Shown here: one piece after another, positions 6,621 to 15,210 of the stretch
How positions within the stretch are numbered: position 1 is the stretch's first letter
Layout of the letters: each line of letters opens with the position of its first letter
Source: Alteromonadaceae bacterium
Lineage (GTDB): Bacteria > Pseudomonadota > Gammaproteobacteria > Pseudomonadales > Oleiphilaceae
Direction of reading: 5' to 3'
Length of the DNA stretch: 18,867 nt
Assembly (NCBI GenBank): GCA_013393545.1
Contig: JABXHG010000132.1
Location: 1-18,867 of the forward strand
Notes under the pieces: generated by a model
The model's input: only the letters and a program-made list of their open reading frames with translations
Told to the model about the DNA's origin: nothing
The model's database searches: none
Position numbers and translations under genes: made by a program

Positions 6621-7907
6621 TTGAACGAAACATCGCTGACCGCGCTGTTCATTGTGCTCGTTGGCCTGATCATCCTCTCCGGTTTCTTCTCCAGCTCCGA
6701 GACCGGGATGATGTCGTTGAACCGGTACCGCCTCAAACACATGGCCAAAACCGGCCACAAGGGCGCCCGCCGTGCCCAGGGCCTGCTGAACCGAACTGAT
6801 CAGCTGATCGGCGTTATCCTGATTGGCAACAACTTCGTCAACATTCTCGCTTCCTCCATCGCCACCGTGATCGCCATCCGGGTCTGGGGCGATGCCGGCA
6901 TTGCCATTGCCACTGTGCTGCTGACCATTGTCATCCTGATTTTCGCTGAGGTGACTCCGAAAACACTGGCCGCCCTGTTCCCGGAGAAAATTGCGTTTCC
7001 CGCCAGCTATGTGCTGGGGCCATTGCTGAAGGCCCTGTACCCTCTGGTCTGGGCAGTCAATCTGTTCACGGGCCTCATCCTGAAAGTACTGGGCGTGAAA
7101 TCGGCACAGGCGGGCGAAGACCACCTGAGCCGTGAAGAACTGCGCACCGTGGTCAACGAGGCCGGTGCGCTCATTCCGGCCAAGCACAAGGATATGCTGG
7201 TCAGCATTCTGGACCTGGACAATGTGAGCGTGAACGACATTATGGTGCCTCGCAACGAGGTCATCGGCATTGATCTGGACGACGACACCGACGCCATCCT
7301 GCGCCAGCTGAAAAACTCGCAGCACACCCGCCTACCGGTATTCAAAGGCGACATCAATAACATTCAGGGCATTTTGCACCTGCGCAACATCGCGCGGCTG
7401 TTAAAAGAAGAAGACATCAACAAAGAAATGATCATGACCTTGAGCCAGGAGCCCTATTTCATTCCCGAGGGCACTCCGCTCAACACCCAGCTGCTGAAAT
7501 TCCAGAAGGGCAAGCGGCGGTTTGGCGTGGTTGTGGACGAGTATGGCGATGTGCTGGGCGTGGCCACGCTGGAAGACATCCTTGAAGAGATCGTGGGCGA
7601 ATTCACCACCGATTACGCGGCCACCTCTCCGGATATCATTCCGCAGGACGATGGCACCTTTATTATCGATGGCAGCACCGGTGTACGCACTATCAACAAG
7701 ACTCTGAACTGGAAACTGCCAACTGGCGGGCCGAAAACCCTCAACGGTCTGATCACGGAAACACTGGAAAACATTCCCGACACCAATGTGTGCCTGAAAG
7801 TGTCCGGCCATCGGGTGGAAGTGCTGCAAATCAAGGACAACGTAGTGAAGGCCGCCATTGTCCACCCGAAAAAGACAAAACGTGCGAACAGCCAAAAAGT
7901 GCGCTAG
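6621..7907 (+). CDS. CNNM/CorC (HlyC/CorC family) CBS-domain membrane protein, YfjD-like
   Basis: Members of this family are linked to divalent cation transport (Mg2+ or Co2+ export or resistance). The 428-residue product has an N-terminal DUF21/CNNM transmembrane domain (about 1-190) with SGFFSSSETGMMSLNRYRL (20-38) and the conserved FAEVTPK motif (108-114). Two CBS repeats follow (about 205-330), marked by IMVPRNEVIGID and VVVDEYGDVLGVATLEDIL. A C-terminal CorC/HlyC domain (about 335-415) ends the protein. Translation seems to start at TTG: AAAGGA lies nine bases upstream, and the first in-frame ATG (residue 30) would delete the first membrane helix. Substrate and direction of transport are inferred from the family only. 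Confidence 0.92.
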   Translation: MNETSLTALFIVLVGLIILSGFFSSSETGMMSLNRYRLKHMAKTGHKGARRAQGLLNRTDQLIGVILIGNNFVNILASSIATVIAIRVWGDAGIAIATVLLTIVILIFAEVTPKTLAALFPEKIAFPASYVLGPLLKALYPLVWAVNLFTGLILKVLGVKSAQAGEDHLSREELRTVVNEAGALIPAKHKDMLVSILDLDNVSVNDIMVPRNEVIGIDLDDDTDAILRQLKNSQHTRLPVFKGDINNIQGILHLRNIARLLKEEDINKEMIMTLSQEPYFIPEGTPLNTQLLKFQKGKRRFGVVVDEYGDVLGVATLEDILEEIVGEFTTDYAATSPDIIPQDDGTFIIDGSTGVRTINKTLNWKLPTGGPKTLNGLITETLENIPDTNVCLKVSGHRVEVLQIKDNVVKAAIVHPKKTKRANSQKVR

Positions 7908-7980
7908 ATTTGATCAATAAACCGACAACACCAGCACGGGCTCGAACACGGATCGGGGTGGGGTACAACAGGAATTGGCC

Positions 7981-10170
7981 ATGAGCGAATCGTCCGGCAT
8001 CCACAAACTGAGCGGCACCCGTCCCGGCGCACCTCCACGCCCGGTGCCCAAAGAAGCGGCGCGCATACGCGATACCGTCAGTGCCGGCCTAGGCGACCTG
8101 CTGCAGGGCGCTCTGGACGCGGTCGACGATTCGCTGTTCGAGCTCGCCAACAACTCCCGCAGCAACAACGAACAAAGCCGCTATTTCGAAGCCATGCGCG
8201 AGATCCGCATCAAGCGCAAGGGCATCGAACGCCGCTTTCTGCAAACCGTGACCGACCTGTTCGCCCGGCCACCCAGACTGGACCAGCTACCCCGCCCTCA
8301 AGGCGCTGGGAAAGCCTCGACCGACGACCTGACTTTGGTTGGCCACGAGGAACTCGAAGAACAGGTCGCCCTCAATGCCATGATCAGCAAGGCTGACGCC
8401 CACTTCCAGGGGCCGCTGATCCAGCTGCAGGCCCGCTTCACCGAACTCTACCCGGACGCCAGCGACGACAAGCCGGTCAACCCACTGGCACCCGCTGCCC
8501 TGTGTAAGGCCTTTGCCGAGGCCACCGACACCCTGGAAATCGACATTCGCGAGCGTTTGGTGGTACTCAAGCAGTTTGATCGCTACGTGATTTCCAACCT
8601 CGGCATGCTGCTGGACGAAGCCAACCGCGTTCTGATTCAGGCCGGCATCATCCCCGACTTTCGCTATCGCGGCCAGACCACCCCCAAACGCGCGACGCCC
8701 CAGGCCTCGCAGCCAATGCCGGCCGGTGAAAGCGGCTCTACCCCTTCTGCCGGCGATGAAAGCACCGCCCTGTTCGAGCAAATCAGGCACCTGCTGGCAC
8801 TGCGCCGCCCCAATGACCAGCACACTTCAACGCAGCCCCCACCCTCAGAGCATGTAGTCAGCACCGGAGAACTGGAGCAACTGGTGGCTGGTCTGGCCAC
8901 CCCGGGCCCGGCAACGGCCACGGAGGCCGGGGACCTGAGCGCCGGCGAGCCCGTGGTGCTGGACCTGTACCGGGTTGTCGAACGTCTGCTGGCCCGCCAG
9001 CCGGCTCAGGACGGTCAGCCCGCCGCCCTAAGCGGCGCCGATGAAGATCTGATCAACCTGGTGTCCATGCTGTTCGAATTCATTCTTGACGACAAAAACC
9101 TGTCCGCCCCCGTACAGGTGCTGATCAGCCGTCTGCAAATCCCGATTCTGAAGGTGGTGATCAAAGACAAGAGCTTTTTCGCCAAACCCGGCCACCCGGC
9201 CCGCAAACTGCTCAACACCCTGGCCAGCGCCGGTATCGGCTGGAGCCACAGCGACGAAAAGGCCCGGGACAAACTCTACAAACAGATTCACACCACGGTG
9301 CAGCGCATTCTGGAAGAGTTCGACGGTGATGTATCTCTGTTTGAGACCCTGAACCAGGACTTTGAACAGTTTCTCGAGCGCGAAGAGCGCAAGGCGGCCC
9401 TGGTGGAACAACGCACGCGGGAGTCCGAGCGCGGGCGCATCAAATCCCGCAAGGCGCAGGAAGAAGTCGACCGGTTACTGAAAGAAAAAACCCGTGCCAG
9501 CCGTCTGCCCGAGCCGGTACAGGATCTGCTGGTTAACGGCTGGAGCCGGGTCATGTTTCTGGCGTACCTGCGCAACGACACCGAACACCGCTGGCCTGAA
9601 ACCGTACAAGTGGTGGACGACCTGATCTGGTGCCTGAACCCACACCGGGACCCGGAAGAACGAGACCAATGGGTTCGCCTGGTACCGCCACTGCTAAAAA
9701 CCCTGCGGGCCGGGCTGCAGGGCGTTTCCTATCGTTCCGGGCAACTGGACGCCATCATGTCGTCGCTGAAAAACCAGCTGGCCGAAGCCTTCCGCAACCC
9801 CGATCAGGCACCGGTGGCCACCACAGGGCCAGCTCCCGATGACGACAGCACCACGGAATCGCCCGCCACCGAGCTCACCGACGCCGCCGTGGCGGAACAC
9901 CTGGCGCAAATCGACAGTCTTCAGATTGGTGACTGGGTGGAATTCCGGCTGGTCAATGGCACCAGTTTCCGATGCAAGCTGTCGGCCGTCATTGAGGAAG
10001 CGAATTGCTGCGTGTTCGTCAACAGGATGGGGCTGAAGGTGATCGAGAAGAGCCGCACGGATCTGGCCAACGAATTACGCCAGGGACGGTTATCTCTGAT
10101 CGACCGGGGAGCGTTGATTGACAGGGCGATGGGCGCCGTGGTCGGCAGCCTGAAAACCAGGACTGCCTGA
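7981..10170 (+). CDS. DUF1631 family protein of unknown function
   Basis: This large 729-residue acidic protein has no signal peptide or obvious membrane helix, so it is probably cytoplasmic. It has a helical N-terminal part (about 25-225), a Pro/Ser/Thr-rich linker (about 232-320), and a second helical part (325-605) containing a charged, probably coiled segment (460-508). After a second low-complexity linker (606-632) there is a compact C-terminal domain. That domain begins LQIGDWVEFRLVNG (647-660) and continues CCVFVNRMGLKVIEKSRTDLANEL, a beta-rich pattern reminiscent of PilZ domains but without the RxxxR and D/NxSxxG motifs. The family is sometimes mislabelled thymidine phosphorylase, for which I see no support. 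The ATG at 7981 has AGGA eight bases upstream. It lies 73 bases after the CorC-type gene and converges on grxD. Confidence 0.8.
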   Translation: MSESSGIHKLSGTRPGAPPRPVPKEAARIRDTVSAGLGDLLQGALDAVDDSLFELANNSRSNNEQSRYFEAMREIRIKRKGIERRFLQTVTDLFARPPRLDQLPRPQGAGKASTDDLTLVGHEELEEQVALNAMISKADAHFQGPLIQLQARFTELYPDASDDKPVNPLAPAALCKAFAEATDTLEIDIRERLVVLKQFDRYVISNLGMLLDEANRVLIQAGIIPDFRYRGQTTPKRATPQASQPMPAGESGSTPSAGDESTALFEQIRHLLALRRPNDQHTSTQPPPSEHVVSTGELEQLVAGLATPGPATATEAGDLSAGEPVVLDLYRVVERLLARQPAQDGQPAALSGADEDLINLVSMLFEFILDDKNLSAPVQVLISRLQIPILKVVIKDKSFFAKPGHPARKLLNTLASAGIGWSHSDEKARDKLYKQIHTTVQRILEEFDGDVSLFETLNQDFEQFLEREERKAALVEQRTRESERGRIKSRKAQEEVDRLLKEKTRASRLPEPVQDLLVNGWSRVMFLAYLRNDTEHRWPETVQVVDDLIWCLNPHRDPEERDQWVRLVPPLLKTLRAGLQGVSYRSGQLDAIMSSLKNQLAEAFRNPDQAPVATTGPAPDDDSTTESPATELTDAAVAEHLAQIDSLQIGDWVEFRLVNGTSFRCKLSAVIEEANCCVFVNRMGLKVIEKSRTDLANELRQGRLSLIDRGALIDRAMGAVVGSLKTRTA

Positions 10171-10206
10171 CACCACGGTTCGAAAGGCTGGCTTAATGGC
10201 GAGCGA

Positions 10207-10533
10207 TCAGGCCTCGGCCTGCTTCGCCGCCTCTTTAACCAGCTTTTCCAGCTCGCCGCTCTCGGACATCTCGAGAATGATGTCGCAACCGCCCACCAGC
10301 TCGCCGTTGACATACAGCTGCGGGTACGTGGGCCAGCTTGAGTAGACTTTCAGCGCTTCACGTAGCTCCTGATTATCCAGGATATTCACAAACGCAAAAC
10401 GCTCGCCACAAGCCATCAGGGCCTGCACGGTCTTGGCGGAAAAGCCACACTGGGGAGCCTGCGGTGTACCCTTCATGTAGAGAATGATCGGGTTCTCTTC
10501 GAGCTGGCTCTTGATGCTTTCATTGATGTCCAT
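10207..10533 (-). CDS. grxD: Monothiol glutaredoxin GrxD (Grx4 family)
   Basis: Monothiol glutaredoxins bind [2Fe-2S] clusters with glutathione and pass them to other proteins, often with BolA partners. The 108-residue product has the hallmark CGFS at 29-32, preceded by the KGTPQAPQ loop (21-28). It also has the glutathione-binding WPTYPQLYVNGELVGG (67-82) and GGCDII (81-86). The ATG at 10531-10533 has AGAGG nine bases upstream. Another ATG two codons earlier sits too close to the same site, and the long frame reaching 10659 adds unrelated residues. It is convergent with the DUF1631 gene and divergent from argF. In Pseudomonas aeruginosa grxD also lies near argF, from memory. Confidence 0.96.
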   Translation of the reverse strand: MDINESIKSQLEENPIILYMKGTPQAPQCGFSAKTVQALMACGERFAFVNILDNQELREALKVYSSWPTYPQLYVNGELVGGCDIILEMSESGELEKLVKEAAKQAEA

Positions 10534-10587
10534 GAACATACACCTCTGACAGAAATAAGGGAGGCCTGAAAACGGCCCTGGCCGACC

Positions 10588-10617
10588 ATTGTACACGCCC
10601 GCCGGAGTTGCCACCAA
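10588..10617 (-). promoter_or_regulatory. Candidate grxD promoter
   Basis: On the minus strand TACAAT (10588-10593) is a five-of-six match to the -10 consensus. An 18-base spacer separates it from TTGGTG (10612-10617), which matches three of six -35 positions. Transcription would begin about 50 bases before the grxD start codon. No iron-regulator site such as an IscR or Fur box is evident by eye. Confidence 0.5.
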
Positions 10618-10646
10618 ACGGTGACGCTCACACCGCCGCCACGGCG

Positions 10647-10675
10647 TTGTCTTCAGCATTGTGAAGGGCTAGACT
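10647..10675 (+). promoter_or_regulatory. Candidate argF promoter
   Basis: TTGTCT (10647-10652) and TAGACT (10670-10675) are separated by exactly 17 bases, about 55 bases ahead of argF. Both hexamers are partial matches (three and four of six). I could not identify an ArgR operator in the leader by eye. Confidence 0.4.
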
Positions 10676-10730
10676 TGATCCCCTTTCTTGTTTATCCAAT
10701 CTATCCGGAGTTTCCTTCAGGGGGCCTTTC

Positions 10731-11645
10731 ATGGCAGTACGACACTTTCTGACACTGAATGACATGACCACCGGCGAACTGGAAGATTTGCTGGACCATG
10801 CCAGCAAACTTCGCCAGGACTGGCGCGCCGGCAACGTCAGAGATTCCCTGAAAAACAAGGTGCTGGCGATGATTTTCGAAAAATCATCGACCCGCACCCG
10901 GGTCTCCTTTGAAGCAGGCATGACCCAGCTCGGCGGCTCTGCCATGTTCCTGTCGCCCCGAGACACCCAGCTTGGCCGGGGCGAGCCCATCGAAGACTCC
11001 GCAATCGTGATCTCCAGCATGGTTGATGCAGTCATGATTCGCACCTTCGGCCATGAAACCGTGGAACGCTTTGCCGCCGCCTCCAGCAAACCGGTGATCA
11101 ACGCCCTGACCGATGAATTCCACCCCTGCCAGCTACTGGCCGACATGCAGACCTACCGTGAACACCGGGGCAGCATTCAGGGCGCCACCGTGGCCTGGAT
11201 CGGCGATGGCAACAACATGTGCAACTCCTACATCAACGCGGCCGCGCAATTTGGCTTCCACCTGAACGTCGCCTGTCCCGAGGGCTACGAGCCCGACCCG
11301 GCCCTCACCAAACAGTTCAGTGATCGGGTCAGCGTCATGCGCTCCCCGCAAGAAGCTGCTGCCGGAGCCAACCTGCTGGTCACCGATGTGTGGGCATCCA
11401 TGGGCCAGGAAGACGAACAGAAGGCCCGAGAAAAGGCGTTCGCCGATTACCAGATCAACCCGGCGCTGATGGAGCATGCCGACAAGGATGCCCTGTTCAT
11501 GCACTGCCTGCCGGCCCACCGGGGTGAAGAGATTTCCGTCGACATGATGGAGCACCCGGGCTCCGTGGTCTGGCACGAGGCGGAAAATCGCCTGCATGCC
11601 CAGAAGGCCCTGCTCGAGCTTCTTATCCTCAACCGTCTGGACTGA
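10731..11645 (+). CDS. argF: Ornithine carbamoyltransferase (anabolic)
   Basis: This enzyme makes citrulline from carbamoyl phosphate and ornithine in arginine biosynthesis. The 304-residue product has the carbamoyl-phosphate motif SSTRTR (52-57), HPCQ (131-134), the ornithine-binding SMG loop (223-225), and the catalytic [10 protein letters not shown] (258-267). The length fits the short biosynthetic type rather than the catabolic ArcB type of about 335 residues, and no arc genes are nearby. The ATG is preceded by a GGGGG ribosome binding site seven bases upstream. The stop codon is three bases from the next gene, an ABC ATPase, so the two are almost certainly co-transcribed. Confidence 0.96.
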   Translation: MAVRHFLTLNDMTTGELEDLLDHASKLRQDWRAGNVRDSLKNKVLAMIFEKSSTRTRVSFEAGMTQLGGSAMFLSPRDTQLGRGEPIEDSAIVISSMVDAVMIRTFGHETVERFAAASSKPVINALTDEFHPCQLLADMQTYREHRGSIQGATVAWIGDGNNMCNSYINAAAQFGFHLNVACPEGYEPDPALTKQFSDRVSVMRSPQEAAAGANLLVTDVWASMGQEDEQKAREKAFADYQINPALMEHADKDALFMHCLPAHRGEEISVDMMEHPGSVVWHEAENRLHAQKALLELLILNRLD

Positions 11646-11648
11646 TTC

Positions 11649-12719
11649 ATGGACTACACCTCGCCTTCGTCTGAGTGGCTGTTGGAGGTCAACAACCTGT
11701 CCTGCGGTTACGGTGGCGATTCGGTGGTGCACGATGTCACCTTTGCCCTGAGCCACGGTGACATCGGCTGTCTGCTGGGACCAAGCGGTTGCGGCAAGAG
11801 CACCATCCTGCGTGCACTGGCCGGCTTTTTGCCGATCAATCAGGGAGAAATCCGCCTGCAGTCACGTGCCATCAGCCTCCCCGGCCGTTCCCAGGCACCG
11901 GAAAAGCGCAAGATTGGTATGGTGTTTCAGGATTACGCCCTGTTTCCCCACATGACCATCGCCGAAAACGTGGGCTTTGGGCTGAAAAACCTGAGCAAGG
12001 CGGAAAAACAGCAGAAAGTCTCGGAACTCCTGCATCTGGTGCACCTGCAGGATCTGGCCGACAGTTACCCGCACCAGTTATCCGGCGGCCAGCAGCAGCG
12101 CGTGGCCCTGGCCCGTGCACTGGCGCCGGAGCCCACCCTGATTCTGCTGGACGAGCCGTTTTCCAACTTGGACACCGATTTGCGCCGGCGCCTGAGCCTC
12201 GACGTGCGGGAAATCCTGAAGACCCTGGGCATCAGCGCCATTCTGGTTACCCACGACCAGCAGGAAGCCTTCGCCATGTGCGACCAGGTAGCCGTGCTCA
12301 AGGATGGTGAAATTCAACAGTGGGACGTGCCCTACAACCTTTACCACGAGCCCGCCAACCGGTTTGTCGCCAGCTTCGTCGGCCAGGGCGGCTTTATTCC
12401 CGGCCACGTGTTGGGCCCGGACACCATCGAATCCGAGCTGGGCATTATCCACGGCAACCGGGCCTACAAATGGGAACCAGGTACGCTGGTGGACATTCTG
12501 ATCCGGCCGGACGACATCGTTTACGACGAGCATTCCGACCTGCAACCCAAGGTTGTGGAGAAAACCTTTGCCGGCACCTCCACCCTGTATCGCTTTCGCT
12601 GCTCCGAGGATACCGAGTTCGAAGCGCTGTTCCGCAGCCACCTGGATTTTCATCTGGGCGAGCAGGTACCGGTGCGAGTCGAGGCCGATCACCTGATTGC
12701 CTTTGAGCGCACCGCCTGA
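11649..12719 (+). CDS. ABC transporter ATP-binding protein, FbpC-like (iron(III)/spermidine-type family)
   Basis: This is the cytoplasmic ATPase subunit of an importer of the CUT1/FbpC/PotA group. The 356-residue product shows Walker A GPSGCGKST (44-52), Q-loop Gln94 (in MVFQDYALFP), signature LSGGQQQ (144-150), Walker B LILLDEP (164-170), D-loop SNLD and H-loop His202. A regulatory TOBE-like C-terminal region runs from about 250. The VFQDYALFPHMTIAENV and EPFSNLDT patterns are closest to ferric-iron FbpC proteins. No permease or binding-protein gene is in the window. The start lies three bases after argF and has no strong ribosome binding site of its own, so translational coupling is likely. 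The substrate is inferred only. Confidence 0.85.
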   Translation: MDYTSPSSEWLLEVNNLSCGYGGDSVVHDVTFALSHGDIGCLLGPSGCGKSTILRALAGFLPINQGEIRLQSRAISLPGRSQAPEKRKIGMVFQDYALFPHMTIAENVGFGLKNLSKAEKQQKVSELLHLVHLQDLADSYPHQLSGGQQQRVALARALAPEPTLILLDEPFSNLDTDLRRRLSLDVREILKTLGISAILVTHDQQEAFAMCDQVAVLKDGEIQQWDVPYNLYHEPANRFVASFVGQGGFIPGHVLGPDTIESELGIIHGNRAYKWEPGTLVDILIRPDDIVYDEHSDLQPKVVEKTFAGTSTLYRFRCSEDTEFEALFRSHLDFHLGEQVPVRVEADHLIAFERTA

Positions 12720-12752
12720 TTCGGCAATCATTTCCTGCCAGTCACTACCGGA

Positions 12753-14306
12753 TCAGGGCATGCGCGGCCAGACCAGACTGAACCGCGCCCCTCCCAGCTG
12801 TTCGCTACGGCCGACAAATGCCTGGCCGCCATGCCAGTACAAAATCCGCCGGACAATAGACAACCCCAATCCGTAACCACCGGAGGTACGGGTACGGCTG
12901 TCATCCAGCCGGGCGAAGGCGCTGAACACTTTCTCCCAGTGCTCTTCGGGAATGCCAACGCCGTCGTCTTCCACATCCACCCGGCAGTTTTCCTCGTCAA
13001 ACCGACAGGTGACCCGCACCTGATGGCGGGCATGGCGTACGGCGTTGCCCACCAGGTTCTGAATGGCACGGTGTATGTAGCGTGGTTCAACATCGGCCTC
13101 GGCCCAGGGCTCCGAGGCTTCGTCCATGTCAAAAGCAATATCGATTTGCTCGTGCAGAGTAGCCTGTTCCTCCACCACCTGCCGGGCAATGTCCGCCACC
13201 GACGCCTGGCGCAGGGTGAACACCGGGCCACCCTGCTCCAGCCGCGCATAAGTCAGGATTTCATCGATCAGCGCATCCAGCTCCTCGATATCGCCATCAA
13301 TGCCCTGAAGCTGTTTTTGCAGGGTCGCCGGGTCTTTGGCGGATTCGATCATCTGCACGCCGAAACGAATGCGCGCAACCGGCGTGCGCAGTTCATGAGA
13401 CACGGCATGAATCATTTCCCGCTGCACTTCCACCAGCCGCTGAATCTGCTCTGCCATGCCGTTGAACGAGGCCGCCAGGCGGGAGACCACCGAGCCGGCA
13501 CCGGCCTCCACACGGGCACCCATCTCGCCACGGGCCATGCGCACGGCCACCGATTCAACCTTGCGCATCTGGCCGTCAACAAAGCGCAGCCCCAGGTAAA
13601 GAGACAACGCCAAAACACCGCCCAGCACCAGCGCCAGCATCACCAGCACCGGCCAGCCCCAGGGATTGAAAGGCGCCGGCATGGACAGCTGCCAAAGCTC
13701 ACCGGATGAAAGGCGGAACAGCAGCGACTGGTGCCCGTTTTCCTGCTCAAACGGCACCAGGGCCTTGTTGGCCAGGCCATCAAGCAGGGCCTGACCGGGC
13801 AGGTCATCCGCCGACTGAAGGGGTTTCAGGGTAATATTCAGGGATTGTTCCAGATGCCCGGCCAAATCCGGCCGTTGCGTGGCCTCGCTGGTATCCAGAT
13901 GCCAGCGGGCAATCAGGGCGCTGGCCCGGGCCAGTTCCCGGTAGGGTTGCTGTAACTGCAAGCGTTGCACCCGGCCGTCTTCGGCCAGCGCGTAAAAGCG
14001 TTGGCCAGCTTCGCTGTGTTCGGAGACAATCTGGCCATAGCTCAGGCGCTCGGCCTGCACCGGGGAAAGATCAACGCGGCCCGGGGCGGCCGCCTCAAAG
14101 CCGAACAGAGACGCCATCCAGTGGTACTGCCGCTCGGGCGCGGGCACCGCCGCCAGCCATTGCATCAACGGGGTAGTGGTGCGCTCCTGCCAGATACGCT
14201 CGCGTACGGGATTGATGGCCGAAAACAGCACAAAACATAGAAGAATGACCGCCGCGGCCACGGCGATCAGGCGAGCGTAGATTTTGAGGAACAGCTTCAG
14301 AGACAT
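12753..14306 (-). CDS. rstB: Sensor histidine kinase, RstB-like
   Basis: This is the membrane sensor of a two-component system. The 517-residue product has a first membrane helix (about 12-31), a periplasmic domain of roughly 185 residues (about 32-215), and a second helix (217-239). A HAMP linker (about 240-292) is followed by a HisKA domain with phospho-acceptor His304 in SHELRTP and an HATPase domain. The ATPase N box is at 417-425 (NLVGNAVRH), G1 is DDGVGIP (447-453) and G2 is GGYGLGLSI (476-484). The kinase core resembles RstB. The periplasmic part is longer than I recall for E. coli RstB, so the stimulus may differ. It starts 23 bases after the response regulator gene on the same strand, and its stop is 33 bases from the convergent ABC ATPase gene. 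Confidence 0.88.
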   Translation of the reverse strand: MSLKLFLKIYARLIAVAAAVILLCFVLFSAINPVRERIWQERTTTPLMQWLAAVPAPERQYHWMASLFGFEAAAPGRVDLSPVQAERLSYGQIVSEHSEAGQRFYALAEDGRVQRLQLQQPYRELARASALIARWHLDTSEATQRPDLAGHLEQSLNITLKPLQSADDLPGQALLDGLANKALVPFEQENGHQSLLFRLSSGELWQLSMPAPFNPWGWPVLVMLALVLGGVLALSLYLGLRFVDGQMRKVESVAVRMARGEMGARVEAGAGSVVSRLAASFNGMAEQIQRLVEVQREMIHAVSHELRTPVARIRFGVQMIESAKDPATLQKQLQGIDGDIEELDALIDEILTYARLEQGGPVFTLRQASVADIARQVVEEQATLHEQIDIAFDMDEASEPWAEADVEPRYIHRAIQNLVGNAVRHARHQVRVTCRFDEENCRVDVEDDGVGIPEEHWEKVFSAFARLDDSRTRTSGGYGLGLSIVRRILYWHGGQAFVGRSEQLGGARFSLVWPRMP

Positions 14307-14329
14307 GGCCTGGAGCCTCTGGCCCGCTA

Positions 14330-15067
14330 TCAGGGTTCTTTAACGAACAGATAACCCTTGCTGCGAACCGTTTTGATACGGCGTGGATGGATGGGGTCGT
14401 CCCCGATTTTCGGACGAATCCGTGATACCCGGACATCGATGGAGCGATCCTGACCGTCGTACTCAATACCCCGCAGTGCGGTGAAGATTTCCTCCCGGCT
14501 GAGCACGCGGCCAGCGTTGTTCGCCAGCAGCCAGAGCAGATCGAACTCGGCGCTGGTCAGATCCACGCTGTCGTCGCCCAACCAGGCCTCGCGCATGGTG
14601 CGGTCCACTACCAGATCATTGAACTGCAGGCGCACCGGTTCGTCGCTTTCCGGTACTGGTACCGCCGCAACCGGCTGCGGCTCCACCCGGCGCAACAGCG
14701 CCCGAATACGTGCCAGCAACACCCGGGGCTGTACTGGTTTACCGACGTAATCGTCAGCGCCCATTTCCAGACCCAACACCTGGTCCAGGTCGTCGGTGCG
14801 GGCGGTCAGCATGATGATCGGGCCGGAATAGAAAGGCCGGACACGGCGGCAAATCGACAGGCCATCTTCGCCGGGCAGCATCAGGTCCAGCACAACCAGA
14901 TCAGGCTGCTCGCTGCATATGCGATCAACGGCGGTCGCACCATTGGTCTCCAGTGAAACATCCAGGCCATTACTCTCGAGGTATTCACGGGTCAGTTCCG
15001 CCAGCCGCTCATCGTCTTCGACAATCAGGATTTGCCAGCCTTCGCCCGTCTGTTGCATGCCATCCAT
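14330..15067 (-). CDS. rstA: OmpR-family response regulator, RstA-like
   Basis: This is the DNA-binding partner of the adjacent kinase. The 245-residue product has a receiver domain with acidic pocket EDD (17-19), phospho-acceptor Asp61 (in VLDLMLPGEDG), Thr88 and Lys110. A winged-helix effector domain (about 142-243) contains LTSAEFDLLWLLANNAGRV, SIDVRVSRIRPKIGDD and RIKTVRSKGYLF. Many stretches match E. coli RstA as I remember it (YDGxDRSxDVxxSRxR, SGPI, LEMGADDY). The start is uncertain: ATG at 15065-15067 has only a weak AAGAAG site, and ATG at 15056-15058 is three codons inside. It precedes the kinase gene, so the order is regulator then kinase. The AT-rich 143 bases upstream carry a promoter and repeated TTACA motifs. 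Confidence 0.9.
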   Translation of the reverse strand: MDGMQQTGEGWQILIVEDDERLAELTREYLESNGLDVSLETNGATAVDRICSEQPDLVVLDLMLPGEDGLSICRRVRPFYSGPIIMLTARTDDLDQVLGLEMGADDYVGKPVQPRVLLARIRALLRRVEPQPVAAVPVPESDEPVRLQFNDLVVDRTMREAWLGDDSVDLTSAEFDLLWLLANNAGRVLSREEIFTALRGIEYDGQDRSIDVRVSRIRPKIGDDPIHPRRIKTVRSKGYLFVKEP

Positions 15068-15210
15068 ATCAGCTTCTTATTATCCGGTTACAGATTATTC
15101 CCGAAGGTACACATAACTTTTATTTACAGCAATTATACATACTATTCAGAAATATACCCGGAACCGACACAGGGTTACATCCCGTGACAATCCGGCTGAC
15201 AAAAGCCCGA
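15068..15210 (-). promoter_or_regulatory. AT-rich control region of the rstA-like gene with repeated TTACA motifs
   Basis: The region is clearly more AT-rich than its neighbours. On the minus strand a perfect TATAAT (revcomp ATTATA, 15132-15137) is directly preceded by TG, but it has no good -35. On the plus strand five related words occur: GGTTACA (15086-15092), GGTACACA (15106-15113), TTTACA (15123-15128), TATACAT (15134-15140) and GGTTACA (15173-15179). The RstA box of E. coli, as I recall, contains TACAT and GTTACA elements. These could therefore be autoregulatory sites, though no full match to that box is present. Confidence 0.4.

Noticed and set aside
6561..7325. 254-codon minus-strand frame opposite the CorC-type gene
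   Set aside because: It is antisense to a well-supported family member, has composition typical of shadow frames (rich in Gln, His, Asp and Val) and no motif.
12078..12731. 217-codon minus-strand frame opposite the ABC ATPase
   Set aside because: All ABC motifs are on the plus strand in frame; the antisense frame is a by-product.
12717..12733. Possible terminator TGATT-CGGC-AATCA followed by TTT after the ABC ATPase
   Set aside because: The stem has five mostly A-T pairs and only three T residues, too weak to call.
12831..13709. 292-codon plus-strand frame opposite the sensor kinase
   Set aside because: It is antisense to a kinase with every catalytic box in place; the protein is low-complexity His/Gln-rich.
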